DNA of 10,639 nt from Clostridiales bacterium (GTDB lineage Bacteria; Bacillota; Clostridia; Oscillospirales; Oscillospiraceae): contig DYBS01000062.1 in the NCBI GenBank assembly GCA_019418525.1, positions 1 to 10,639 on the forward strand, written 5' to 3'. Below, piece by piece: positions 1 through 7,410 of the stretch. The notes beneath the pieces were generated by a model. It searched no databases, was not told where the DNA came from, and saw nothing but the letters and a program-made list of their open reading frames with translations. The position numbers were made by a program, and so were the translations under genes. Each line of letters begins with the position of its first letter. Position 1 is the first letter of the stretch.

Positions 1-2
1 TT

Positions 3-395
3 GTCGTGGTCACCCACCAGATGGAGGTCATCCGCCAGGTGTGCCAGACGGTCTCTCTGCTGGAGGGAGGCCGCATCACCCTGTCGGGGAAGGTGGATGA
101 GATCTTTATCCGGCAGCCGGAGGCGTGGAAACGGTTTTTGGGAACGCAGGATGTGCAGACCGACAGCGACAGGCCCTGCCTGCAGATCATGCTCTCGGAA
201 GAGGAGGGGTCTCAGACTGTGCTGAGTACCCTTGCAAGGGATCTGGGCGTAGAGTACCGCATCCTCAGCGGAAAGATCGAGCCGTACCGGGACAGCAATC
301 TGGGCTATCTGATCATCCAGGTGGAGGCCGGAGACGAGGCGCGGGTGCGGGAGTATCTGGACCAGCACCGGGTGGTGTGGCATCCCTGTCAGTAG
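3..395 (+). CDS. metN: Methionine-type ABC transporter ATP-binding subunit, C-terminal part with NIL domain (5' end outside window)
   Basis: The frame is open from the window edge and ends at TAG 393-395; about 130 residues are present. It begins in the H-loop of an ABC ATPase (VVVTHQMEVIRQVC), followed by the usual post-H-loop segment (VSLLEGGRITLSGKVDEIF). The Walker A, Walker B and signature motifs must lie upstream. The last ~75 residues look like the NIL domain of MetN proteins, the ferredoxin-like regulatory domain that binds methionine and inhibits transport (LQIMLSEEE, LGVEYRILSGKIEPY, LGYLIIQVEAGDE). The stop is 11 bases before the GTG of a MetI-like permease, the order expected of metN-metI. 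The true substrate could be methionine or a related compound. Family assignment is firm; substrate is inferred. Confidence 0.88.
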   Translation, partial: VVVTHQMEVIRQVCQTVSLLEGGRITLSGKVDEIFIRQPEAWKRFLGTQDVQTDSDRPCLQIMLSEEEGSQTVLSTLARDLGVEYRILSGKIEPYRDSNLGYLIIQVEAGDEARVREYLDQHRVVWHPCQ

Positions 396-406
396 GAGGT
401 AGTACC

Positions 407-1078
407 GTGTTTGATTTTATGAGCCAATATCAGAAGAACTTCTGGACCAAGATCATGTTCCCGGCCTTCTCCTCCACCTTTCAGATGCTGGTGATCACCA
501 CTCTGGTTGGGACCGTACTGGGTTTCGCGGTGGCGGTGGCACTGCTGGTGACCGGAAAAGACGGGATTCACCCCAATAAGGTGATCTACCAGGTGCTCTC
601 CTTTGTGGTCAACGTGATCCGCTCCTTTCCCTTCGTCATCCTGATGGTCTTTCTCATGCCCTTCACCAAGCACGTCATGGGTACATCCATCGGAGTCAAG
701 GCGGCGGTGGTGCCGCTGACCGTGGCCGCCACGGCCTTTATTGCCAAGCTCATCGAGGGGGCCATGAAGGAAGTGGACAAGAGCCTCATCGAGGCTATGC
801 GCTCCTTCGGAATCTCGGACCGACAGATCATCCTGAAGGTGATCCTCTCGGAGGCGACCCCTGCCATTGTCTCCGGTATCGTGCTGGCCACCATTTCCAT
901 CCTGGGCAGTACGGCCATGGCAGGCACCATGGGGGCCGGAGGAATTGGCGCTGTCGCCATTACCTACGGCTATCAGAGCTTCAATGATGAGGTCATGTAT
1001 ATGACCGCCCTGATCCTCGTCATACTAGTCCAGGCTATCCAGATGATCGGTGACTGGGTATACCGGAAGATGAAATAG
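407..1078 (+). CDS. metI: Methionine-type ABC transporter permease MetI
   Basis: The 223-residue inner-membrane permease matches the usual MetI length of about 220. Five hydrophobic segments are visible, starting with one around MLVITTLVGTVLGFAVAVAL and ending with MTALILVILVQAIQMIG. The cytoplasmic EAA loop that docks on the ATPase is present near residues 128-145 (IEAMRSFGISDRQIILKVIL). It is followed by the typical MetI segment STAMAGTMGAGGIGAVAITYGYQ. The start is taken as GTG at 407 because an AGGAGGT sequence lies at 394-400 with 6-base spacing and overlaps the metN stop; an in-frame ATG at 419 is too far from it. Reading further upstream in this frame only overlaps metN. The substrate-binding lipoprotein MetQ is not in the window. 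Confidence 0.9.
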   Translation: MFDFMSQYQKNFWTKIMFPAFSSTFQMLVITTLVGTVLGFAVAVALLVTGKDGIHPNKVIYQVLSFVVNVIRSFPFVILMVFLMPFTKHVMGTSIGVKAAVVPLTVAATAFIAKLIEGAMKEVDKSLIEAMRSFGISDRQIILKVILSEATPAIVSGIVLATISILGSTAMAGTMGAGGIGAVAITYGYQSFNDEVMYMTALILVILVQAIQMIGDWVYRKMK

Positions 1079-1115
1079 GATCTCCCACCGGAACAGACAG
1101 AAAGAGAGGGACCTT

Positions 1116-2249
1116 ATGGACTATGCGGCGCTGAAGCGGGAAATGGAGCGCTACCCGGACACCATGACCAACATGGAGCGCATGGCAGCCTATGCCAAGG
1201 GGGAAGAGGTGGACCGCATTCCCTTCACCCTGGCGGGCGGAGATTCTCTGGTGGAGCTGTATGGCTATACCATCGGGCAGTACCGAGAGTCGCTGGACAT
1301 CCAGTTTGAAATTGCGGAAAAGATGAAGAAAGAATTTGCCGGCAGCGGGATGGTGGCCGACACCAATCTGTCCCTGCGGGGCGTGGGGGAGGCGCTGGGG
1401 TCCACGGCAGTCTATCCGGAGAACAGCTTTGACTACCTGACGGACTACGTGCTCAAGGACTACGCCATGCTGGACGAGCTGGTCTTTGATCCGGAGACCA
1501 ACCCCTATCTGCAAAAGCGGATGGCCCAGGCTCGGGCCGTGCGGGAGCGGATGGGAGGCAAGTGCATGGCGGTCACCGGCGGGGCCGGGCCCATGACCAC
1601 CGCCATCGCCATCCGCAAGCCGGATCTCTTCCTGCGGGACATGATCCGGGACAAGAAGAACGCCCACCGGCTGCTGGACTTCGGCGTCCAGTGCACCCTC
1701 AAGTGGATCGCGTACAACCAAAAGGAGTTTGGGCAGGTGGCGGTGGGGCTGGCCGACCCCGGCACCGCCGCCAACCTCATCAGCGAGAAAATGTTCCGGG
1801 AGTTCTCCAAGCCCCACATGGCGGATCTGCTGGCGGGGATCAAAGAGATCACCGGAAAGGTGCCCAGCATCCACATCTGCGGCCGCACGAAGCCCTTCTG
1901 GAACGACCTGGCGGACCTGGGCTTTCCCTCGTTCAGCGTGGACAACTGTGAGGATCTGGCCGAGCTGAAGGAGGCGGTGGGGGATAGGATGGGGATCTCC
2001 GGAAACGTGCCCCCCACCACGGTGCTGCGGGACGGCACCATTGACGACGTGATTGCCTCAGTGCAGGAGTGCCTTCTCAAGGGGAGCGACAACCCCAGGG
2101 GATTTACCCTGGCTGTGGGCTGTCAGGTCCCGCTGGGCACGCCTCGGGAGAACCTGGAGGCCTATATCTACGCCGCCCGGCGGTATGGCCGGGGCGCCAG
2201 AAAGGGACAGCTGTGCCGGGGCCTGTACGAAGAGGGCCTGGTGAAATAA
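1116..2249 (+). CDS. Uroporphyrinogen decarboxylase-superfamily methyltransferase, MtaA/MtbA-like
   Basis: This 377-residue protein has the URO-D TIM-barrel fold signature. It carries the zinc ligands used by corrinoid-dependent methyltransferases such as MtaA and MtbA rather than the HemE active site. A His-x-Cys pair is at H253/C255 (SIHICGRT) and the third ligand is C336 in AVGCQVPLGTPRENL, a spacing close to that family's. The N-terminus reads EEVDRIPFTLAGGDS, without the RQAGRY motif of HemE, so heme synthesis is unlikely. In the family, the zinc activates a thiol(ate) to accept or donate a methyl group through a methylcorrinoid protein. The start ATG has GAGAGGG at 1104-1110 and follows metI by 37 bases, so the genes are probably cotranscribed. 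No corrinoid protein is visible nearby. The methyl donor and acceptor are unknown. Confidence 0.82.
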   Translation: MDYAALKREMERYPDTMTNMERMAAYAKGEEVDRIPFTLAGGDSLVELYGYTIGQYRESLDIQFEIAEKMKKEFAGSGMVADTNLSLRGVGEALGSTAVYPENSFDYLTDYVLKDYAMLDELVFDPETNPYLQKRMAQARAVRERMGGKCMAVTGGAGPMTTAIAIRKPDLFLRDMIRDKKNAHRLLDFGVQCTLKWIAYNQKEFGQVAVGLADPGTAANLISEKMFREFSKPHMADLLAGIKEITGKVPSIHICGRTKPFWNDLADLGFPSFSVDNCEDLAELKEAVGDRMGISGNVPPTTVLRDGTIDDVIASVQECLLKGSDNPRGFTLAVGCQVPLGTPRENLEAYIYAARRYGRGARKGQLCRGLYEEGLVK

Positions 2250-2332
2250 CAGGGGCGGGCTCTTCCTGGTTTCCGCTTGCAGAGGAGCGGCAAAACCACG
2301 TTTCATAGCTGAATTTAGAGGAGGAAACGCGA

Positions 2333-3523
2333 ATGTCGATCTCGTTGCCTGAACATTTTTCTGATTTTGCTGAGGCACGGCAGCAGGGATTCCTGGCCGT
2401 CAAGGCGCTGAAGGAGAGCGGCAAGAAGGTCTGCGGCACCTTCTGTCAGTACACCCCCGCCGAGATCATTCTGGCGGCCGGGCTCTACTCGGTGGGCCTG
2501 TGCGGCAAGAGCGCGGCGCCCATCAAGACCGCCGAGACCCGGCTGCCCGCCAATCTTTGCCCCCTTATCAAGGCCAGCTACGGCCATGCCCTGGAGGACA
2601 GCTGTCCGTACGCCTATTTTTCCGATATCGTGGTGGGGGAGACCACCTGCGACGGAAAAAAGAAGATGTACGAGCTGCTGGGCGAGCTGAAGCCCATGCA
2701 GGTCATCCATCTGCCCAACCTGCCCGACTACGAGCGCTCCCTGGACATGTGGATCACGGAGCTGCGGGTCTTTACCCGGGGGCTGGAGCAGTTTACCGGC
2801 GAGGAGATCACCGAGGACAAGCTGAATGAGGCCATCGAGTGGTGCAACAAAGAGCGGGTCCAGGCGGCCCGCATCTATGAGCTGGGCAAGTACGATCCCC
2901 CCGCCATCACCGGCACCCACATGCGGGATGTGATGGAGGGCGAGCAGTATATTTTTGACCGGAAGCTGAAATACGAGAAGCTGAAGGACATTCTGGACCA
3001 GTGCGAGGCCAACTGGAAGGCGGGGAAGGGACCCTTCGCACCGGACCCCTGCCGCCCCCGTCTCATTGTCTCGGGCGCGGGCATGGGTGGTGTGGCGGAA
3101 AAGACCATCAACGTGGTGGAGGAGCTGGGCGGCGCCATCGTCTGTTATGAGGGGTGCAGCGGCATCTCCTCCCGGCGCCGTCTGGTGTCGGAGGACCGCA
3201 GCCGGGACCCCATCGTCCGCATTGCGGAAAAATACATCGAGGTGCCCTGTGCCGTGGTGTCCCCCAATACCCGCCGCATGGAGCAGGTGGCCGACACCAT
3301 CGACGAGTGGAAGGCCGACGGCGTCATCAGCCTGACGCTGCACTCCTGCAATCCCTTTGCCATCGAGACGGAGAACATCCGCCGGGTCTGCCAGCGCAAG
3401 GGCGTCCCCCTCCTGCACATCGAGACGGACTTTACTCCTGGGGACGAGGGGCAGATCCGCACCCGCATCGAGGCCTATCTGGAGATGATCCGCAAGAAAA
3501 AGGAGGAGGCCCTCCATGGATAA
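2333..3523 (+). CDS. Double-cubane-cluster reductase / 2-hydroxyacyl-CoA dehydratase family protein (YjiM-like), subunit 1
   Basis: The 396-residue protein closely resembles Escherichia coli YjiM, as recalled, and the double-cubane-cluster proteins (DCCP). Those are Fe-S enzymes that carry out ATP-driven reductions at very low potential, with an ASKHA ATPase as electron donor. Matching blocks include EARQQGFLAVKALKE (residues 14-28), C38 in TFCQYTPAE, C76 in NLCPLIKASYG, C91 in SCPYAYFSD, C106 in ETTCDGKKKMYE, C275 in YEGCSG and C339 in HSCNPF. The cysteine normally found in TGCPIGG is replaced by alanine (A249, SGAGMGG). The start has AGAGGAGG at 2317-2324 with 8-base spacing. An 83-base gap separates it from the methyltransferase gene, and it overlaps the next gene by 8 bases. 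The substrate cannot be read from sequence; a classical hydroxyacyl-CoA dehydratase role is less likely given the YjiM-like pattern. Confidence 0.85.
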   Translation: MSISLPEHFSDFAEARQQGFLAVKALKESGKKVCGTFCQYTPAEIILAAGLYSVGLCGKSAAPIKTAETRLPANLCPLIKASYGHALEDSCPYAYFSDIVVGETTCDGKKKMYELLGELKPMQVIHLPNLPDYERSLDMWITELRVFTRGLEQFTGEEITEDKLNEAIEWCNKERVQAARIYELGKYDPPAITGTHMRDVMEGEQYIFDRKLKYEKLKDILDQCEANWKAGKGPFAPDPCRPRLIVSGAGMGGVAEKTINVVEELGGAIVCYEGCSGISSRRRLVSEDRSRDPIVRIAEKYIEVPCAVVSPNTRRMEQVADTIDEWKADGVISLTLHSCNPFAIETENIRRVCQRKGVPLLHIETDFTPGDEGQIRTRIEAYLEMIRKKKEEALHG

Positions 3524-4604
3524 GCAGCAGCTGAAACAAACCATTGACCGGTGCCATCAGCGGGGACAGCGGGTGGCCGTCCACTTTTGCTCCCACGTGC
3601 CGGAAGAGGTGCTGACGGCGGCGGGCTTTGCGGTCATCCGGCTGACCCATCTGGAGGATGTGGCGGACATCTCGCCCCAGGCGCTGCCCAGCAACCTCTG
3701 TCCCGTGGTGAAGGAGTGTTACAGCATCTGTGAGGACTCCGCTTTGCAGGATGTGGACCTCATCATCACCGAGAGCTCCTGCGACGGCAAGAAGAAGATG
3801 TACGAGCTCATCACGCCCCAAGAGAAGCTCTGGTATTACCAGGTGGCCCAGGGCAGCGACCGGGAGTATGTGGCCCCGCTGATCCGCTCTGAGCTGCATT
3901 ACATGCTCCGGATGCTCCGGGAGCGCTTCGGCATTTCGGTGAGTGAAGAGCAGCTCCGGGAGGCTGCCCGGCTGGCCAACGCCGAGCGGGAGAGCGTCAT
4001 GGAGCTGATGGCCCTCCAGAAATCGGAGCCGCCGGCGGTGTGGGGCGCACAGCTCTACGAGACCTGGCGTACCGCCCAAGCCAACCCCACCTGCAAGGAG
4101 CGGACGGCGGCCTACCGGCAGCAGCGGGAGCGGCTGGCGTCAACAGAGTGTACGGTGCCCGCCGACGCAAAACGCATCTTGCTCACCGGCTGTCCGCTGG
4201 GCGGCGTGTATCATAAGGTTCTGGAGGCCGTGGAGGAAAACGACGGTGTGGTGGTCTGCTTTGAGAACTGCGAGCTGGCCAAGTCCAACATCCGCCATAC
4301 CGACCCTGATGCCGGGGACATTTTCGATGCCCTGGCCGAGTGCTATCGGAACACCGCCTGTGCCATCATGGCGCCCAATGACCTGCGGTTCAACCTGCTG
4401 CTGCGTCTGGCGGAGGAATACCGCGTGGACGGCATTCTGGACCTCACATTGCAGACCTGCCACGCCTACACGGTGGAGCGGGACAAGCTGAGCCGCTTCT
4501 GCCGGGCGCACGACATCCCCTATATGGCGGTGGAGACCAGCGGCAGCGACTCCGACACCGGCCAACTGAAGACCCGTATCGCGGCCTTTATCGAGATGCT
4601 TTGA
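3516..4604 (+). CDS. Double-cubane-cluster reductase / 2-hydroxyacyl-CoA dehydratase family protein (YjiM-like), subunit 2
   Basis: The 362-residue protein is a diverged paralogue of the gene just upstream, which it overlaps by 8 bases; its AGGAGGAGG site (3501-3509) sits inside the upstream gene, implying translational coupling. Family cysteines seen are C25 (HFCSHVPEE), C62 (SNLCPVV), C89 (ESSCDGKKKMYE), C226 (LTGCPLGG), C252 (FENCELAK) and C315 (LQTCHAYT). The C-terminus (DTGQLKTRIAAFIEML) is strikingly like the end of E. coli YjiM. The cysteine equivalent to C91 of subunit 1 is missing (aspartate at about D74), although C68 and C72 lie nearby. It lacks about 15 N-terminal residues found in subunit 1. 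The pair probably forms a heteromer, analogous to HgdA/HgdB, whereas YjiM and DCCP are single-gene proteins. It ends the operon before a strong terminator. Confidence 0.84.
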   Translation: MDKQQLKQTIDRCHQRGQRVAVHFCSHVPEEVLTAAGFAVIRLTHLEDVADISPQALPSNLCPVVKECYSICEDSALQDVDLIITESSCDGKKKMYELITPQEKLWYYQVAQGSDREYVAPLIRSELHYMLRMLRERFGISVSEEQLREAARLANAERESVMELMALQKSEPPAVWGAQLYETWRTAQANPTCKERTAAYRQQRERLASTECTVPADAKRILLTGCPLGGVYHKVLEAVEENDGVVVCFENCELAKSNIRHTDPDAGDIFDALAECYRNTACAIMAPNDLRFNLLLRLAEEYRVDGILDLTLQTCHAYTVERDKLSRFCRAHDIPYMAVETSGSDSDTGQLKTRIAAFIEML

Positions 4605-4690
4605 TGTACCGTGCCTATTGAAAACGACTGGGGGAATGGAATCGTCTGTCCAACGAGCGAAAGCATCCAGAGACCTTCCCATATAACAAT

Positions 4691-4720
4691 TAAGGCGGAC
4701 AGCACGAGCTGTCCGCCTTA
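4691..4720. terminator. Bidirectional terminator between convergent operons
   Basis: A perfect 13-bp inverted repeat (TAAGGCGGACAGC / GCTGTCCGCCTTA) encloses a four-base ACGA loop. It lies between the end of the plus-strand reductase operon (4604) and the end of the minus-strand amidohydrolase gene (4776). The flanks are T-rich but without a long T run (GTTTCGATTCCGTTT on the plus strand, ATTGTTATAT on the minus strand). Termination in both directions is therefore likely but not textbook-strong. The rest of 4605-4775 shows no other clear feature. Confidence 0.75.
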
Positions 4721-4775
4721 GTTTCGATTCCGTTTACAAGCAAATCAAATCGTTCGAGTGGGGGAGGTGTTATCC

Positions 4776-6071
4776 TCACAGACGCGGTCCCGTTTTATAA
4801 ACTCGTTCTCCCTCTTTAATGACCTTGCCGTCCTTCATTACGAAAGCGCAGGACCGGAGCGCCTTGGGCTCTGTCACAGGGTCCTGATCCCAGGCCACGA
4901 TGTCCGCCAGTTTGCCCGGTGCGATATGCCCCAGATCCGGGCGGCCCACGATTTTGGCGCTGTTGCTTGTGGCGATCTTTAGGGCTTTAAAGGGGCTGAC
5001 ACCGGAGCGCACCATGGTTTCATATTCCTTCCAGGCAGGCAGCATAGGCTCCACGGCACCCAGATCGGTGCCGTAGCCCACCAGAATGGTCCCGTTCTCA
5101 ATGTGCCGGATCAGCGCTTCCCGGCTGCGGCACAGCTTCTCGTGCTTGGAACGGTATTTTTCCGCCATATAGGCCGGGACACGGCTCAGCTCCTCTTCGT
5201 CCAGAAAGACGCCCCGATCGAAAAAGCACATGGTGGGTACGATGTATACCCCCTTCTCCGCCGCCAGATCATAGGTCTCCGGCGCGAGCAGCGCCCCGTG
5301 CTCGATCCCGTCTACGCCGTGCCTGATGGCCAGACGTGCCGACTCATCACCGTAGATGTGGGCTGTGGCCTTGCGGTTGCAGCTGTGGGCCGTCTCAATG
5401 ATGGCCTGGATCTCCTCCTCCGACATATGCCGGTGCTCCGGGTCGTCGTGGGGGGTGGCAAAGCCGCCGTCGATGTGGAATTTGATGAAGTCCACATTGT
5501 GGAGGAACTCCGTGCGTACCCATTTCCGGAAATGGGCTGCACCGCTGCCCAGATTGGGGGACTGGGCCACCGGCTGCACATCCGGGTCGGAGATAAACTG
5601 GCGCAGGTCCGTGTGGCCGCCGTCGATCCCGCCGCTGTGTCCGCACACCACATAGCGGGGGCCGTCCACGATCCCGTCGGCGATGGCATCGCGGATATCC
5701 ACGCAGGTCCAGCCCCGCTCCACATAGCAGCAGTCCCGCACCAGCGTAAAGCCGTGCTCTAGCAACTCATTGAGGTGCCGCAGAATGCCCAGGGCCCGGT
5801 AAGTGGGGGTTTTGAGCAGAAATTCGCTCAGGATGGCAGGCACATTTTCGTTGTGATAACCCACCGCGTGGTCGTGGATCTCCATCAGGCCGGGGGTGAC
5901 CACCTTGTCCGACAGGTCGATCACGCGGTCCGCAGTTTCTGCAGGGATGCAGCTCTCGACCCGGACGATACGGTTACCCTCCAGCAGAATATCCATATGC
6001 TCCAGATAGTGCTCCTGCACCCCGTCAAAGAGCTTGCCGCAGCGCAGCAGAAGACGTTCGTTTCTCTCCAT
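4776..6071 (-). CDS. Amidohydrolase-superfamily metal-dependent hydrolase (imidazolonepropionase / Xaa-Pro dipeptidase-like)
   Basis: This 431-residue cytoplasmic hydrolase has a complete binuclear metal site of the amidohydrolase superfamily. H66 and H68 are in PGLMEIHDHAVG. The bridging lysine, probably carboxylated, is K197 in VDFIKFHIDGG. H238 is in TAHIYGDES, H258 is in GIEHGALL and the catalytic aspartate is D336 in GYGTDLGAV. The C-terminal APGKLADIVAWDQDP closes the beta-sandwich, as in COG1228-type enzymes. These cleave C-N bonds in cyclic imides, N-acyl amino acids or Xaa-Pro/Xaa-Arg dipeptides. The start is ATG at 6071, preceded by AGGAAGG with 6-base spacing; the longer reading frame to 6134 would overlap the MFS gene. 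The gene follows the transporter by 32 bases, so it is probably cotranscribed and acts on the imported compound. Superfamily is firm; substrate is unknown. Confidence 0.86.
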   Translation of the reverse strand: MERNERLLLRCGKLFDGVQEHYLEHMDILLEGNRIVRVESCIPAETADRVIDLSDKVVTPGLMEIHDHAVGYHNENVPAILSEFLLKTPTYRALGILRHLNELLEHGFTLVRDCCYVERGWTCVDIRDAIADGIVDGPRYVVCGHSGGIDGGHTDLRQFISDPDVQPVAQSPNLGSGAAHFRKWVRTEFLHNVDFIKFHIDGGFATPHDDPEHRHMSEEEIQAIIETAHSCNRKATAHIYGDESARLAIRHGVDGIEHGALLAPETYDLAAEKGVYIVPTMCFFDRGVFLDEEELSRVPAYMAEKYRSKHEKLCRSREALIRHIENGTILVGYGTDLGAVEPMLPAWKEYETMVRSGVSPFKALKIATSNSAKIVGRPDLGHIAPGKLADIVAWDQDPVTEPKALRSCAFVMKDGKVIKEGERVYKTGPRL

Positions 6072-6103
6072 ATGGGACCTTCCTTTCTTTGCAAAATGGC
6101 CGC

Positions 6104-7336
6104 TCACAGGCCCTTCCGGGCAGAGCTCAGGCAAATATTTTGGAGTACCAGAATCACCGCCGCAAGTACGGCGAAGAGAATCCAGGCCGCCAGATAACTT
6201 CCATTCATATCAAAAATTTTGGCACAAAGGGTGGGGCCAAAGATGGCACCCAGGCCGGTGGAGACATTGATGAGGCCCACCAGGTCGGCATAGTCCCGCT
6301 CTCCGAACAGGGTACTCACAAACAGCGGGGGCGCCACTGTGGGGAGCGAGGCGCCCAGACAGTAGCAGATGATGTAAAGCCAGATGATCCCGTGCTGTTT
6401 TTCTGCCAGGATCAGGACCACCAGCCCCATCAGCAGGGCCAGGTTTCCCAGAAACGCCCCCCGCTTCAGACCGGCCCGGTCCAGAAGCGTGCCGATGACG
6501 ATCTTGCCCACTGTCAGGGAGCCCACGGCCACCGCCCCCAGTGTGGCGCTGGCGGAAGAGGAAAAGCCGATGTCGGACAGATAGGGGATCTGGTGGTTCA
6601 GGAGTGCGGCGTTTACCAGGGACATGAGCAGAACAGAGAGAAAGAGCATCCAAAAGGTACTGCTCTTTTTGGCCGCTGCCGCGCCCATACCACTGACCTC
6701 GTGTCGATCCTCCGACGGCATATCCCCCAGCCGCACCAGCCCTTTCCGGGCGGGCGTCTCCACGATGACAAAGAAGATCAGGGGCAGGACCACCGCCGCG
6801 ATGAGCACTGCGTTGATCTGGTAAGCGGTGCGCCAGTGGAGGCGGTTGATGATGTTGTTGAGCAGCACCGTCAGGACCATTCCGCCGATACCGCTTCCGG
6901 CAAAGACCAGACTCATGGCCAGGCCCTTTTTCTGCTTTCCGAACCAGTTGTTGGTCAGGACCGAGACGGGGATGGTGGTAATACCGGGCAGCGCGAGCCC
7001 CGATAGTACGCCGAGAAGATAGAACTGCCACACCACCCGGCACAGGGAGAATCCGAACAGGCTCACCGCTACCAGCAGGCAGCAGATCCCCATGACCACG
7101 CGCACACCGAACTTCTGGATCAGTCTTCCGGCAAAGAGAGAGCCCACGATCAGGCCCAGCGCCATACAAGCCGTGGTGATTGCAAAGGATGCCCGGTCAA
7201 TCCCCAGCTCTTCGGTGACCGGCTTGATAAACAGACCCTGGCAGGAGACTACGCTGGCATAGACCAGAGCCATGGTGAGAAATCCGCTTACGACGATCCA
7301 CCAGCCGTAATACAGACCTTGCTTGTGTTCCTTCAC
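6104..7336 (-). CDS. MFS transporter, 12-TM, OFA/monocarboxylate-like
   Basis: This 410-residue membrane protein shows two bundles of hydrophobic helices separated by a charged loop (ETPARKGLVRLGDMPSEDRHE). The MFS motif A, FAGRLIQKFGVR, lies between helices 2 and 3, and its echo GTLLDRAGLKRG is in the second half. The N-terminus LYYGWWIVVSGFLTM and the helix-1 to helix-2 region resemble the oxalate/formate antiporter and monocarboxylate-transporter branch. The start is GTG at 7336, served by AAAGGAGG (7345-7352) with 8-base spacing. The in-frame ATG at 7375 lies inside a TATAAT -10 box and cannot be in the mRNA from that promoter. It heads an operon with the amidohydrolase and is divergent from a LysR regulator that probably controls it. 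The substrate is likely a small carboxylate or acylated amino acid, by inference. Confidence 0.85.
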   Translation of the reverse strand: MKEHKQGLYYGWWIVVSGFLTMALVYASVVSCQGLFIKPVTEELGIDRASFAITTACMALGLIVGSLFAGRLIQKFGVRVVMGICCLLVAVSLFGFSLCRVVWQFYLLGVLSGLALPGITTIPVSVLTNNWFGKQKKGLAMSLVFAGSGIGGMVLTVLLNNIINRLHWRTAYQINAVLIAAVVLPLIFFVIVETPARKGLVRLGDMPSEDRHEVSGMGAAAAKKSSTFWMLFLSVLLMSLVNAALLNHQIPYLSDIGFSSSASATLGAVAVGSLTVGKIVIGTLLDRAGLKRGAFLGNLALLMGLVVLILAEKQHGIIWLYIICYCLGASLPTVAPPLFVSTLFGERDYADLVGLINVSTGLGAIFGPTLCAKIFDMNGSYLAAWILFAVLAAVILVLQNICLSSARKGL

Positions 7337-7373
7337 ACGAAGTTCCTCCTTTTCCTGGTTTGCCGGCAAACTC

Positions 7374-7404
7374 ATTATACTGGGATTCCGGCTGGACGTG
7401 GTAA
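7374..7404 (-). promoter_or_regulatory. Promoter of the MFS-amidohydrolase operon
   Basis: Reading the minus strand, a perfect TATAAT occupies 7379-7374. Upstream of it is only a weak -35: TTACCA at 7404-7399 with 19-base spacing, or ACCACG at 17-base spacing. A good -10 with a poor -35 fits a promoter needing an activator such as the divergent LysR protein. It places the transcript start near 7367, about 31 bases before the GTG. Confidence 0.65.
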
Positions 7405-7410
7405 TACCCA
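7381..7410. promoter_or_regulatory. Candidate LysR-type operator dyad
   Basis: An imperfect inverted repeat reads TGGG-ATTCC, then 11 bases, then GTAAT-A-CCCA. The 5-bp inner arms match at four of five positions and the outer TGGG/CCCA arms match fully, with a one-base bulge. It lies between the two divergent -10 boxes and covers both presumed -35 regions. That is where a LysR regulator would bind to repress itself and activate the opposite operon. The binding role is inference. Confidence 0.5.

Noticed and set aside
125..406. Extension of metI upstream to an ATG at 125.
   Set aside because: The extra sequence is metN read in another frame. The GTG at 407 has a good ribosome site and gives the normal MetI length.
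1035..1874. A 279-residue minus-strand frame opposite the methyltransferase gene.
   Set aside because: The real gene is on the plus strand with zinc-site motifs; this frame also overlaps the end of metI and has low-complexity composition.
2250..2332. A possible hairpin (CCGCT/AGCGG, 2273-2290) between the methyltransferase and reductase genes as a terminator or promoter site.
   Set aside because: The stem is only 5 bp without a U-run, and no convincing -35/-10 pair is present. Cotranscription is the simpler reading.
2315..3544. A 409-residue minus-strand frame opposite the first reductase gene.
   Set aside because: It is the codon-bias shadow of the YjiM-like gene, with no recognisable motif.
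6072..6134. Extension of the amidohydrolase to an ATG at 6134.
   Set aside because: It would overlap the 3' end of the MFS gene and the extra residues have no family match; ATG at 6071 has a ribosome site.
6089..7006. A 305-residue plus-strand frame across the MFS gene.
   Set aside because: It is rich in Gln, His and Gly with no hydrophobic pattern, while the opposite strand encodes a clear 12-helix transporter.
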